Assembly: GCF_001310975.1 (NCBI RefSeq) | Contig: NZ_BAZY01000005.1 | Coordinates: forward strand, 1 to 64,000 | DNA from: Thermoanaerobacter thermocopriae JCM 7501 | Lineage (GTDB): Bacteria; Bacillota; Thermoanaerobacteria; Thermoanaerobacterales; Thermoanaerobacteraceae | Reading direction: 5' to 3' | DNA length: 64,000 nt | In this document: piece by piece, positions 30,147 to 39,922 of the stretch | Position numbering within the stretch: the first letter of the stretch is position 1 | Layout of the letters: every line of letters starts with the position of its first letter | Notes under the pieces: generated by a model | Database searches by the model: none | What the model saw: only the letters and a program-made list of their open reading frames with translations | What the model was told of the DNA's origin: nothing | Position numbers and translations under genes: made by a program

Positions 30147-32454
30147 TTATGAATCCCTCCTACTTCCCAACACAAAGTTATCAATGTAATCTCGGTATAG
30201 TTGGTATGTATTTTTTATTTTTATGCCATCAGTCATTTCGCGGAAAGCTTCCTCCGAGTTTGTTACAAAATATACCACTTTAATATTATTTACTTCTGAA
30301 ATCTTTTTTGCAAACTCGGCATATTTTGCTTCATCAACCAGAACTGCAAAGCCGTTTTGAGGAAGAATTAACATATCTGGTTCTTCATCGCTGTTTATTT
30401 CTGGCCTCCGGCCGATAGCACCGGATTTTAGCCAAAGCAATGGTAATATTTCGCGGAATTGTTGACCTAGTGATACGCTGTTTTTATCTAAAAAACCTAG
30501 TTTAAAATACTCAACATTTGCAGGAAAACCATCGCTCATGGGACGTTTAACTTGCAATGTTACATTCATTGGACCGAGCAAGTTTGATACCTGTGCTTTA
30601 ATTTCCTTGAAAGTGGCAGCAGATTTTACCACTATATAAAAGTCTGTGATGTGGTCTTGATCTTCTAAAGCTTCCAGCCATTCATTAACAGCATTTACAT
30701 CAAACAAGATAGTCGCCGAATGTTTATCCGAAACAATAAATTTACTATCTGCTTTGACTAATGATTGTGGTAATTGCGACTTTCCATCCTTACCGCGTAG
30801 CAAAGAAACAAGCTGCTTTTTTGCATTAGTTGTTAGTTCCGTAGGATTATCAATAAAGCCAAGCTGATAGAATGAACGCTCTACCTCTTTTGATACTGTT
30901 TGGTTTGTGTAATACTCTCCTGATAGGATAGTGCCATCATCACGTTTTCCAAGGATACTATATTTTATCCTAGGCCAAGTAACCGAGCGACATATACCAT
31001 GTTTTTCCCATTCTGGTCGCCAGGTTGATATCCTTGTTCGCGTAAAGCTTTTGATTCTGCGTCTGATACTTCGTTATTTGTTACTAAAATACAACGACGG
31101 TTACCATTATCCTCTACGTTTAGTAAATTTACCGCATGGAGCGTTGTTCCACTACCAGCAAAAAAGTCGACAATTAAAGCATTTTTCTTTCCTGATACAG
31201 CGAATAACAATGCATCATGGACAGCATAGAGTGATTTTGGGTAAGAAAAACCGCCACCAATTATGGTTTTAAGCATATCTGTACCATGGGCTTCTGCATT
31301 ATATAAAGGATCAGTCCAAACCGTTTTTGGAGGTTCGCTTTCTCTACGTAAAATAATTTCTATTCGATTTCCTTTTTTTTCAATAAACATTCTATCTTTT
31401 ACTGATTCTACGGTATCACGTCCATATCGCCATTTCTTTTCAATGCCATTCTTATCAATTGGCCAAACATAAATTGTACCATCTGCATTATATTCTACTT
31501 GAGCTGTAGGGTGTAACTCTTCATCGAGTAAATCACCAAACCGATGATGTTATAGTTAGAGTCTAGAATTACTGGATAAAAACATGTTGCACCTTCGTAG
31601 CGACCTGAAGTGCTTCCCCAACGTCTTAAATTATATACATCTCCACCAGTATGTTGCTTGCGAAAAATAGTACTTTCTGATGAATATGAAAATATTGCAT
31701 ATTCATGAGTCACAGAAAATTTTTTGCCCTGAGTTCCGCCGGGATTATGCTGAATGGTTATGCAGGTATGAGTTAGGTTTGGAAAAATTTCGTGAAGGAG
31801 AATCCATAGATGAGCATATTCATTGTCATCTATTGTAGTAATCAAAACACCATCATCAGCAAGTATTCTTTTTGCTATCTTTAAACGTTTCTGCATCATG
31901 GATAGCCATTTACTATGACGCCAATTATCAGTGGAATCAACATAATCATTATTATATTTCCAATCCCGAGCACCGGTATTGTATGGTGGATCTATATAAA
32001 TGCAGTCTACTTTCTTTGGATATAAATATTCTAATAACTGGAGAGCGTGGTAATTATCTGCTTCAATAATAGTGTGCCATAAATTACTGTCAGGTGCATT
32101 CTCTACAGCAGCAATTGGCTGAAGCATGGGGAAAATAGGTTCTCCAAATTGAGCAACTGAAACCAACTCCGAAACTGGGATATTTCTAGTATCACCTGTT
32201 GTTTTGTTGCGGCAAAGGGCAATATCCTCTTCTATTTTTAACACCGTATACAAATCGTTAATATGACCTGTTTTGAGTGCAACCGTCGAGCCACGTTTTA
32301 CAGGAACATCATAAAGAGGAGTACATTCAGGAATGTGCTCTTCAAATACAAGACCAAATTTTTTATTTTTTGATAAGCGGGCAAATTCCTGTTCTAATCG
32401 ATCACGCAAAGAAGTGTCAGGAATTTGACGCAGTAAATCATTGATTGCAGCCAT
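30147..32454 (-). CDS. Type III DNA methyltransferase, Mod subunit (two frameshifts)
   Basis: The adenine-specific methylase and target recogniser of the type III system. YIDPPYNTG (motif IV) comes first and DFFAGSGTTLHAV (motif I) later, the beta-class order. Two frame breaks, at AAA 31538-31540 and GG 31015-31016 (plus strand), are healed by one base each, giving NIIGFGDLLDEEL and QPGDPEWEKHGICRSV. Total length is then about 768 residues. Of two candidate ATGs, 32454 is 9 bases from AGGAGG and so preferred over 32463. The target sequence cannot be read from the protein. Confidence 0.87.
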
Positions 32455-32474
32455 ATTTTTCATCCTCCTAATAT

Positions 32475-34112
32475 TTAATCATTCGATTCGTATTTACTCC
32501 ACGAACGACCAAATAGTTCATTACCATCTGATAATCGCAAGATTGCTGTTTCTTCTAAAATCTTGTGCGCTTTCTCAGTTGTAGAATCAGCTTTATCAAA
32601 CGCAATGAAAACCTGGCGATTACTGGATTGATAACGTTCCAATATATGTTCTAAGTGTATATCCTCAATACGTTTAAGGATATTGGAGTCGTGGATAAGT
32701 GCAGGGATTGGACGTAGTTCAAGTATAGTTAAATCGTATATAACTAGGCTCTTGAAAGCGGTTCCCTCACTTGTGTTTCCGGGTGTTTCAAATATAATTT
32801 CCTTTTGAGGAGTTATCTGCAAAAGTGGGGCGATTTCCTGCTGTTCAGTTACTACGTCGTTAATCATTTTCATTCGTAGGTTAATGTTATCTTGTATTTC
32901 ATGTATTATTTCGGTTTGTTGCAGCAGCAAATCTTTTAATTTCCTCTCCGCTTCAATGCGAGCTTCTTGAAGCTCTTTCTGACGAATTAAATCCGCCGTT
33001 TCTTCTTCAAGTCTATCAATTGTTTTAGACACATTAACACACTGTGATAGTATTCTCTCTGACATTTCCTTAGCTAAGCCAGTTTCTTTAATTTTTCTAT
33101 TAAGGCGATTTATTTCTTTATCATATTGATCAATTATTTGCTGCAAACGCTCAATTTCCTGATTCATCTCTTCGCCTAAAATTTCTCTAATTTTCTCATG
33201 AAAATATTCAATCTTTTCAAATGCTGCTATATTAGCATTTGGGAAAAAGTGTAACAATGAATCAAATTCACTTGCGATTTCGGCCTTACTATCAGCTATA
33301 TTGCTCGTAATAGCATTAAGCTGCGATTGCAAGCGATTACGTTTGCGAATAAAACTATTCAATTCTTTTTGAATTGCAGTTATTTGTTCGAATGTATGTG
33401 TATCAAACCCAAAAACTGCTAATTGCGCTTCTTCGTTGTTTTTCATTAATTTTTGAAGCCTTTTCTTTAAAGACTCGATCATTTTTTGATTGGTTTCGAT
33501 TTTTTCTATATCCACTCTCTGATGTTGGCGGTATTTGAGCTGCGAAAATTTAATCCCAAGTTCTTCTTCCATGCTCTTAATCGCAGATAGAATTTCATAA
33601 TGCCCAAAAAGTTTTAATAAAAAATCGACTGCCTTTTCATCTTGTTCACGAGGTTTTACAAGTAATGGATACTTTTCAAGCGTATTTTCGCGCCCATAAA
33701 TGCGGAAAAAACGCTCAGTTATATCTGAAAATGTAAGAGAGGGGATACCAACTTTATATTCTTGAAATAGAAAGCTACGAAATTCATCAAGTGTCAATTT
33801 TGTAATAAAATGTCCGTCCTTATCACTTCGATATACATTTTTAGTATCTTCAGTACTTCTATAAAAATAGTACGGTTGTCCTTCAAACTCGTAAGTGAAA
33901 TGGATGGTATGTGGGCCTATTTCCTTTTTTATATCATCCGACATGGAGTAGTATCTGTCACCGCCGAATGCATAATCTATAACCCACAGAAATGTTGATT
34001 TTCCTATTGCATTAGTACCGCTGGAACTGCCCAAAACCGTGTTTAATCCTTCATTAAGTTTTATCACTTGATGATTTGGAGCAAATTTATCGCATCGTAT
34101 CTCTTTTAACAT
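32475..34112 (-). CDS. DUF2326 SMC-like ATPase of an ABC-3C defence system
   Basis: Begins MLKEIRCDKFAPN and has NTVLGSSSGTNAIGKSTF, the Walker A of the DUF2326 family of ABC ATPases. Long heptad-rich stretches between about residues 185 and 430 predict a coiled coil; the C-terminal part (VIYDLTILELRPIPALIHDS) supplies the second ATPase half. In the published classification of ABC-three-component systems this ATPase works with a small middle component and a third protein with a variable effector part. The start ATG 34112 is preferred over the longer frame from 34136. It overlaps the middle component by about 26 bases. No frameshift seen. Confidence 0.8.
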   Translation of the reverse strand: MLKEIRCDKFAPNHQVIKLNEGLNTVLGSSSGTNAIGKSTFLWVIDYAFGGDRYYSMSDDIKKEIGPHTIHFTYEFEGQPYYFYRSTEDTKNVYRSDKDGHFITKLTLDEFRSFLFQEYKVGIPSLTFSDITERFFRIYGRENTLEKYPLLVKPREQDEKAVDFLLKLFGHYEILSAIKSMEEELGIKFSQLKYRQHQRVDIEKIETNQKMIESLKKRLQKLMKNNEEAQLAVFGFDTHTFEQITAIQKELNSFIRKRNRLQSQLNAITSNIADSKAEIASEFDSLLHFFPNANIAAFEKIEYFHEKIREILGEEMNQEIERLQQIIDQYDKEINRLNRKIKETGLAKEMSERILSQCVNVSKTIDRLEEETADLIRQKELQEARIEAERKLKDLLLQQTEIIHEIQDNINLRMKMINDVVTEQQEIAPLLQITPQKEIIFETPGNTSEGTAFKSLVIYDLTILELRPIPALIHDSNILKRIEDIHLEHILERYQSSNRQVFIAFDKADSTTEKAHKILEETAILRLSDGNELFGRSWSKYESND

Positions 34113-34329
34113 AGCGCAGTACCCTCTTTTCCTCAATTAGTTTAATTCTGCCTAATGCAAACAAGCAGTCTAAAGCACTTAGAAAATCAGCCATGTTTTT
34201 TTGGCGTGGCATGGTTCGTTCAAATAATTCTTTTGGGGACATATCTTGCTGTGACAATGCTTCTAAAATACCTGGAAAAAGCGCAATAATACTGTTTGAA
34301 TATGATGTTACTTTATTTGGTAATCTCAT
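34087..34329 (-). CDS. ABC-3C middle component, small winged-helix-like protein
   Basis: An 80-residue protein starting MRLPNKVTSYSNSIIALFPG, with LSALDCLFALGRIKL near the C-terminus. The small size, position between the ABC-3C third protein and the DUF2326 ATPase, and overlaps with both match the middle component of ABC-3C systems. The start ATG 34329 follows GAGGTG. I cannot assign the subfamily number. Confidence 0.65.
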   Translation of the reverse strand: MRLPNKVTSYSNSIIALFPGILEALSQQDMSPKELFERTMPRQKNMADFLSALDCLFALGRIKLIEEKRVLRYVKRDTMR

Positions 34330-35550
34330 CGAACACCTCACACCTTTGCACGAAGTAGGAGATTATTATCTCACAAGCCTCTCTGTATTTACGACCGGTC
34401 TTTTCAAATAATGTCTCAACAAGGAGGTTGTAAATAGCACTTTGTGAAATCTGTGATTCACTAGCATCTTCATACATCCGTTTAATACTTTTAGCAAATC
34501 TATCCACATTTAATTTATTTTCTCCGGCTAACCGATCTAATGTATCATTTACTCCTTCATAAAACCGTCTAACATCAAAAAGCACTCTTTCTTTCAGGCG
34601 TTTTTCAGTAATTTTATTTTCAACCTTAATAGGTTCCATTTTGAGTTGTGTATCGGCTGTAACATCCATTAGATCAACTTCTCGAAGTACTTGTTCAATT
34701 TGCTTTTCTATTTCATGTCTTGATGTAGCATCTCTTGCCTTAACAAGTATTTCTAAGTCATGCTTGTCGGATAATAAAGCCAATTTATCTTCTTCAGATA
34801 AATTTCGAATTTCGCGTTCACAGTCAACACATAGAATAATATCGTCAGTTTCTGAAAGGCGAACGATCTTAGCGTAGTTAATATCGTTGCCTTCTTTTTT
34901 TATACCAAGAATTCTACCGCACTTTTGGCATCTGCCGCCCGTTTCAGCTAGTAGCACCAAAGCTCGAGCATCGATCGCAACTTCATTAGCGGCTTCCATA
35001 GAAAAATTATTGTAAGTTGTAATAAATTTAATGCTTTTCTTTTGAGTTTCAAAGGATTGTATGTACTCATCGGTTATCTCTCTTACACTATTTTCACAAT
35101 TCCTGTTTTCGACATTAAGTACTGTATAAAGAAATATTCCGGCAAGAAAGTCTTCCAGAACAAATGAATTACAGGTAACAATATCCTCCTTTGTCATGTT
35201 ATTTACTTTCTCAACAATTGTTTCAGGTTCGATTGTGTCATCAGAAGCAATGATGTCCTTCAATGCAAGAACTATTAGGCTATTTTTATTACTATCCAAC
35301 ATGGGGAGGACTTTCTCCTTAAAGAAAACCGAAATATCACGAGCATCTACATCCGGAGCAGCATCGGTTACAACAGGTGAAAGATTTTTTTACCTAATAT
35401 CAAATCTGAAACGGTGCCATCATCGCTGCGAATATCATAAGTAGGCGCAATAGAAAGCAGCATGGTACCGCACAATTGCTTTTGTGTTACTCTTTTTGCC
35501 ATGCAAATCTTTAAAATTGTTGCAAAAGTGCCAAAACATAGCTTCTTCAT
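34313..35550 (-). CDS. ABC-3C third protein with degenerate HNH-like zinc domain (one frameshift)
   Basis: The N-terminal part starts MKKLCFGTFATILKICMAKR at 35550, after AGGAGGG. In the middle, GGRCQKCG ... AKIVRLS ... LCVDCERE has the spacing of an HNH nuclease core, but the positions of the catalytic histidines are AK instead of HH-type residues, so nuclease activity is doubtful. The C-terminal 150 residues (KERVLFDVRRFYEGVNDTL, SQISQSAIYNLLVETLFEK) look like the conserved ABC-3C tail. One A is missing in the run at 35385-35391; restored, LGKKNLSPVVTDAAPDVDA joins both halves (about 412 residues). Function is inferred from the neighbours. Confidence 0.68.
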
Positions 35551-35566
35551 GTATTGCGCCCTCCTG

Positions 35567-35794
35567 TTATTTTGTTTTATTGGTTGGAATATCGTCGTCA
35601 ACATAGTCGACAATATCGCCTATGTTGACATCAAGAGCTTTACAGATTCTTCCTAACACATCCATGCTTACCGGCAAATCTTTACTCAACTTCGCTATTG
35701 TTGTCGATGTTAAATTCGTCATCGCCATCAGATCTTTTTTCATCATCTTTTTATCAATTAATAGTTTCCAAAGTTTATTATAACTAAATGCCAT
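35567..35794 (-). CDS. XRE-family helix-turn-helix regulator
   Basis: A 75-residue Cro/CI-type DNA-binding protein: LIDKKMMKKDLMAMTNLTSTTIAKLSKD is the helix-turn-helix and MDVLGRICKALDVNIGDIV the following helices. ATG 35794 follows GGAGG; the upstream in-frame TTG overlaps that site. It is the first gene of the minus-strand defence operon and the promoter in front overlaps an inverted repeat, so it probably regulates its own operon. It could also be the prophage repressor, since phage genes run divergently from here. Confidence 0.85.
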   Translation of the reverse strand: MAFSYNKLWKLLIDKKMMKKDLMAMTNLTSTTIAKLSKDLPVSMDVLGRICKALDVNIGDIVDYVDDDIPTNKTK

Positions 35795-35845
35795 TTTAAT
35801 CGCCTCCAAGCACTATTGGATGGTATTCCCAACAGGTTATTTATT

Positions 35846-35881
35846 ATTATAGCAATTAACTATACAAATTACAATTAGTTA
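35846..35881 (-). promoter_or_regulatory. Promoter and operator-like repeat of the defence operon
   Basis: On the minus strand TTGTAA (35874-35869) and TATAAT (35851-35846) are 17 bp apart. The inverted repeat TAACTA (35857-35862) / TAGTTA (35876-35881) straddles the -35 box and is a likely binding site for the adjacent regulator. Confidence 0.6.
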
Positions 35882-35949
35882 TTTATATATACAAACTTCG
35901 GCTTTACAAACGCTTATGTTAGTTTTGTTCCAAAAATAAATGGAGATTT

Positions 35950-35989
35950 GCGGAGTTTCAGCGGAGTAACAGCGGAGTCATAGCCGAGG
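35950..35989. repeat. Tandem 11-bp repeats in the divergent control region
   Basis: Three full copies and one partial copy of GCGGAGTNNNA occur in register at 35950, 35961, 35972 and 35983 (last copy GCCGAGG). The period equals one helical turn, suggesting a row of protein sites on one DNA face between the defence operon and the first phage genes. Confidence 0.6.
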
Positions 35990-36066
35990 ACTTCAGGTGC
36001 TCGAATTAATAAAATTTAGATAGACGGCGGAACAAAGCTGTAATTTAAGAAAAAGGAGGGTAACTC

Positions 36067-36276
36067 ATGAAAGATATTCGCGATTTCAATGGTCGCTTAG
36101 TCTGTAAAGCTGACGCAGCCACAGGTCTTGTAGAAGTTGCATATAAACGATGTAAAACCAGCACACAGATACCTATCGGAGGAACATTGAAGATTGAACG
36201 TGATGGGGTTGTCACAATAATCAAACGAATAAATGATGCTGCTTTTCATGTAGAAAGCTATGTCTGCGCAGCATAA
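36067..36276 (+). CDS. Small conserved phage protein of unknown function
   Basis: A 69-residue protein, mostly beta-type, with LVEVAYKRCKTSTQIPIGG and VVTIIKRI. No family recognised. It is the first rightward gene of the prophage, has a strong ribosome site AAAGGAGGG and is followed by a terminator. Confidence 0.6.
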   Translation: MKDIRDFNGRLVCKADAATGLVEVAYKRCKTSTQIPIGGTLKIERDGVVTIIKRINDAAFHVESYVCAA

Positions 36277-36313
36277 GACGTTAATCAACTAAATAGAAAA
36301 TCCGCGGAGCTGC

Positions 36314-36367
36314 ATGACGGCCAGGATTAATTCTCATACCAGAGAATTATCCCGGCCGTCATTTTTT
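36314..36367 (+). terminator. Strong terminator after the first phage gene
   Basis: A long stem pairs 36314-36335 with 36342-36362 (ATGACGGCC with GGCCGTCAT outside, GGATTAATTCTC with GAGAATTATCC inside) and is followed by six T. Confidence 0.8.
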
Positions 36368-36428
36368 GTTCTACGGATTTTCGGCTCCTGCGGATTTCAA
36401 AAATCTGAAATTCAAGGAGCTGAGAAAA

Positions 36429-36818
36429 ATGAAAATCAAATATCACTTCAACACTGAAACCATTGAAATTGAAGTATCTGAAGAGTGGGGAGAAATTCTG
36501 GTCGAACTTGACCGTCAGGAATACAACATTAACCATAAAGAGACTCGCCGACATACATCACTTGATGCAATGAAATATGAGGGAGAGATTTTCGCAAGCA
36601 ATACCAACATTGCCGCAGAGTACATAAGAACTCAAGAAAATGAGACATTGCTAAAAGCCATCGATAGTCTTCTCCCACAGCAAAAAGAACTGGTACGAAG
36701 GGTGTACTTCAATAATGAATCCCTTGCTTCAATAGCACGAGAAGAAGGGGTCAGTAAGATGGCTATTACAAACCGCATGAAAAAGATCCATGAAAAACTA
36801 AAAAAAATTTTGAGTTAG
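36429..36818 (+). CDS. Sigma-70 region 4-like regulator
   Basis: A 129-residue protein whose C-terminal half (SLLPQQKELVRRVYFNNESLASIAREEGVSKMAITNRMKKI-type pattern) is a region-4 helix-turn-helix of the sigma-70 superfamily; no region 2 is present. Such proteins in clostridial mobile elements act as small sigma-like or ArpU-like regulators. ATG 36429 follows AAGGAG with good spacing. Confidence 0.72.
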   Translation: MKIKYHFNTETIEIEVSEEWGEILVELDRQEYNINHKETRRHTSLDAMKYEGEIFASNTNIAAEYIRTQENETLLKAIDSLLPQQKELVRRVYFNNESLASIAREEGVSKMAITNRMKKIHEKLKKILS

Positions 36819-36899
36819 GGGGTTTACTTTTACTGTTTTCGTGGCCTAACAGTGAGGGCCAAAACATCAGTCCTAAGAAAGATGAGGTGAAAAGAGCAT

Positions 36900-37103
36900 A
36901 TGAAACACAAACTCAAAATCAATATCTCGGATAATGACAGAGATTTAGGTATTGTGAAATGTCGCAATGTCACTCTACGAGAAAGGTTTTTGCAATATCT
37001 GCTGGGGAGAAAACAGAGAGTAACGATTATTGTTCCTGGTAACAGTGTAAAGTCTGTCGATATCCGCGAAGTTTCGGAGGTAGATGATCTTGATGCATTC
37101 TAA
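36900..37103 (+). CDS. Small hypothetical phage protein
   Basis: A 67-residue protein with VKCRNVTLRERFLQYLLG and RVTIIVPGNSVKSVDI. Not recognised. Its end overlaps the start of the helicase gene by about 11 bases, so the two are coupled in the early operon. Confidence 0.55.
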   Translation: MKHKLKINISDNDRDLGIVKCRNVTLRERFLQYLLGRKQRVTIIVPGNSVKSVDIREVSEVDDLDAF

Positions 37104-38584
37104 ACGCGAAGAAATTATTCCAATGCCCATAAAGGGCAGACCATATAAGCATCAGATTCGTGCTTTCAATTTCATCTGCAGTCTATTTGGGCTTTTGAAG
37201 GGTGGTGGTGTTTCTGCCATTTCCGGATGGGGTGCAGCGCTCCTGATGGAAATGGGCTGAAAAGCACCGGGAAAACTCTTGTCTCAATCGCCATTATAGG
37301 AGCATTGCTTGCTGCAGGAAGAATAAAACGTGTGCTGATTGTTGCGCCACTTTCCATTCTGGGAGTGTGGGAAGACGAGTTTAAACGGTTCGCAGATTTC
37401 CCATATCAGCTTATAGTCCTTAATGGCACGATTCAAAAGAAAATCCAACAACTAAGATTTTTAACTGGCGAAGGTGTCCATGTAGTGGTAGTCAACTATG
37501 AATCAGCATGGAGAATGGAAAAGGAACTGGCTAATTGGCATCCTGACTTATCATTGCTGATGAAGGACATAAAATTAAAACTCATAACACTTCAGTTTCA
37601 AAGGCAATGCACCGGTTGGGCTTGCTTGCCCGGTATCGGCTCTTGCTAACAGGAACGGTTATAACCAACAAAGCCATAGATGTATTCAGCCAATATAAGT
37701 TTCTCGATCCACGCATCTTTGGCAACAGCTTCTATGCCTTCAGAAACCGTTATTTCAACATGGTCGGCTATGGCAACCATACACCAGTGCTGAAAAAATC
37801 AATGGAACAGGATTTAATGAAAAGGATCCACAGCATCGCCTTCCGGGCGACCAAAGCGGAGTGCCTGGATTTGCCGGAAACCACCGATATTATTCGCCAC
37901 ATTGAGCTTGAGCCTGTCACTTTAAAGAAATATAAAGAGCTTGTCAAACAAAGCTATACTGAGCTGTCAGCAGGAGAAGTAACAGCTACAAACATACTGA
38001 TACGCTTGCTTCGTCTTTCGCAATTAACCGGCGGCTTCATCGGAAGCGATGACGGTGGGAAAATCGAGCAAGTCAGCGATGCCAAGTTGAAAGCTCTTGA
38101 AGATATCCTTGAAAGCAGTATTCAAGAAGGACATAAGCTGGTTGTTATAGCAAGGTTTATCCCTGAAATTCATGCCATATGCAGGTTGCTGGAGAAGAAG
38201 AACATCGGTTATGCGTGTATTTATGGTGCAACTAAGGATCGCCAAGGGCAAGTAAACCGGTTTCAATGTGATCCCGACTGCATGGTGTTCGTAGGCCAGA
38301 TTGCAACTGCTGGCCTCGGTATTACACTAACCGCTGCAAGCACAATGGTATTTTACTCACTTGATTATTCCATGTCGAATTTCGAACAGACAAAAGCCCG
38401 TATCCATAGAGTTGGACAAAAGAACGGTTGCACATATATCTACCTTATCGCCAAGGGTACTGTAGACTCAAAAATCCTGACTGCTCTGCGCAATAAGGCA
38501 GATCTTGCAAAAATGCTGATAGACGACTACCGCAAAGGAGCAAATCCTTTTGCCCCAGAGGGAGGTGAAAGCTGTGAGCAATAA
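37093..38584 (+). CDS. SNF2-type DNA helicase (two frameshifts)
   Basis: A phage superfamily 2 helicase/translocase. The N-terminus reads KGRPYKHQIRAFNF; motif I is MGLKSTGKT after restoring one G at 37254-37256; VLIVAPLSILGVWEDEF is motif Ia; restoring one A near 37550 gives IIADEGHKIK, motif II; LLLTGTVITN is motif III; GLGITLTAAS and ARIHRVGQKN are motifs V and VI. Total about 498 residues. It belongs to the replication or recombination module. Confidence 0.85.
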
Positions 38585-38990
38585 TGCGATGTTTGAACTT
38601 GCTGATCGTCTTAAGGAGCTTCGCGATGCAAAAAAGGCCGCGGAAGAGGAAATGAAAAGCATAAATGCGGAGATTGACGATGTCGAATACCGTCTGTCTG
38701 AGCTGATGATCAGCAGTGAGACGCAAAACTTCACAAGAGCAGGAACAATGTTCTGCCTTTCAACGACAACAAGAGCCAGTGCTGCCGCAGGCATGAAGGA
38801 GGAACTGTTTGACGCACTACGCAGTAAAGGCTTTGGAGAACTCATCTATGAAACAGTAAATGCAAATTCCCTGTCAGCATTTGTTAAAGAACAGATTGCG
38901 GAGAATGGGGACGAGCTTCCGGACTGGCTGAAAGGCCTTGTGAATGTCTTCGAAAAGACAACAGTAACTGTGCGGAAAGCAGCAAGGTAA
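38574..38990 (+). CDS. Phage protein with N-terminal coiled coil, unknown function
   Basis: A 138-residue protein: residues about 5-45 (LADRLKELRDAKKAAEEEMK) form a predicted coiled coil. The rest has no motif I know. The GTG 38574 start follows GGAGGTG inside the end of the helicase gene. Its place before the polymerase suggests a role in replication or recombination, which is only an inference. Confidence 0.6.
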   Translation: MSNNAMFELADRLKELRDAKKAAEEEMKSINAEIDDVEYRLSELMISSETQNFTRAGTMFCLSTTTRASAAAGMKEELFDALRSKGFGELIYETVNANSLSAFVKEQIAENGDELPDWLKGLVNVFEKTTVTVRKAAR

Positions 38991-39111
38991 ATAGCTTCAG
39001 AAAGCAATGCTCCAATATCAATGTTCAAGGAATAACTGTTCGAAGAACAATGCTTCAAAGAACAATGATATAGATTACATTCCAAATTCATAATTACGGA
39101 GGTATAAAAGC

Positions 39112-39864
39112 ATGAAAAACAATGAACTCGTAACTATTAACGAAAATACAGGTTTTCTTCAGCTCGCTAATTTCAATCTTGACGAGGCAATGGCATCAGA
39201 ACTTGACGGTCTTGACATGACTTTTGAACGCATAAAAATCCCGTCCGCAGGCAGCACAGTATTTGAAGTGCCCGGGGAAAATCCCGGAGAACCTGATACT
39301 GTCAAGGAATTCTCAGCGGTAATTCTTTATCATCATCCACTTTATGCATACTACAAGGACAAGTATACCGGAGGCAGTAACCCACCGGATTGCGGAAGCT
39401 TTGATGGTATAACCGGCGAAGGAGACCCCGGAGGAAGCTGTGCCAAATGCCCATATAATCAGTTCGGTTCGGGGGAAAACGGCAGCAAAGCTTGCAAGAA
39501 CCGCCGCAGGATATATGTACTGCGTGAAGGGGAGATTTTCCCGTTGATACTCTCATTGCCAACAGGATCGTTGAAAGAGTTTTCCCGCTACATCAAAAGG
39601 CTGCTTTCTAAAGGTAAAAAATCGAACAGCGTAGTTACCCGCTTTTCATTGAAAAAGGCGACCAATTCAAGCGGTATCACCTATTCACAGGCTCAGTTTG
39701 CTGTAGATCGGGATCTGACCGCTGACGAATATGCGTTGATATCCAAGCTTTCCGAGCAGGTCAAAGCATTCAGTACCCGAGTCGGCCATGACACTGAACC
39801 TGCCGGTGAAGAGGTAATAAATGTAGACCCTGAAACAGGTGAAATTACAGAGCCGCTTAAGTGA
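39112..39864 (+). CDS. Conserved phage protein with cysteine cluster, unknown function
   Basis: A 250-residue protein. Cys residues in CAKCPYNQFGSG ... KACKNRRRIYVL form a likely zinc site, followed by GEIFPLILSLPTGSLKEFSRYI. Proteins with this pattern are frequent beside phage polymerases; a nucleic-acid-binding role is possible but unproven. A 13-bp hairpin separates it from the polymerase gene. Confidence 0.6.
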   Translation: MKNNELVTINENTGFLQLANFNLDEAMASELDGLDMTFERIKIPSAGSTVFEVPGENPGEPDTVKEFSAVILYHHPLYAYYKDKYTGGSNPPDCGSFDGITGEGDPGGSCAKCPYNQFGSGENGSKACKNRRRIYVLREGEIFPLILSLPTGSLKEFSRYIKRLLSKGKKSNSVVTRFSLKKATNSSGITYSQAQFAVDRDLTADEYALISKLSEQVKAFSTRVGHDTEPAGEEVINVDPETGEITEPLK

Positions 39865-39870
39865 TCAATT

Positions 39871-39907
39871 GCCCTATCGGAGAGGAACTTTCTATCTCCG
39901 ATAGGGC
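39871..39907 (+). other. Perfect hairpin just upstream of the polymerase ribosome site
   Basis: GCCCTATCGGAGA (39871-39883) pairs perfectly with TCTCCGATAGGGC (39895-39907) around 11 bases. No T run follows, and the ribosome site GGAAAGGAG comes directly after, so this is more likely translational control or an RNA-processing site than a terminator. Confidence 0.6.
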
Positions 39908-39922
39908 GGAAAGGAGAACCGC

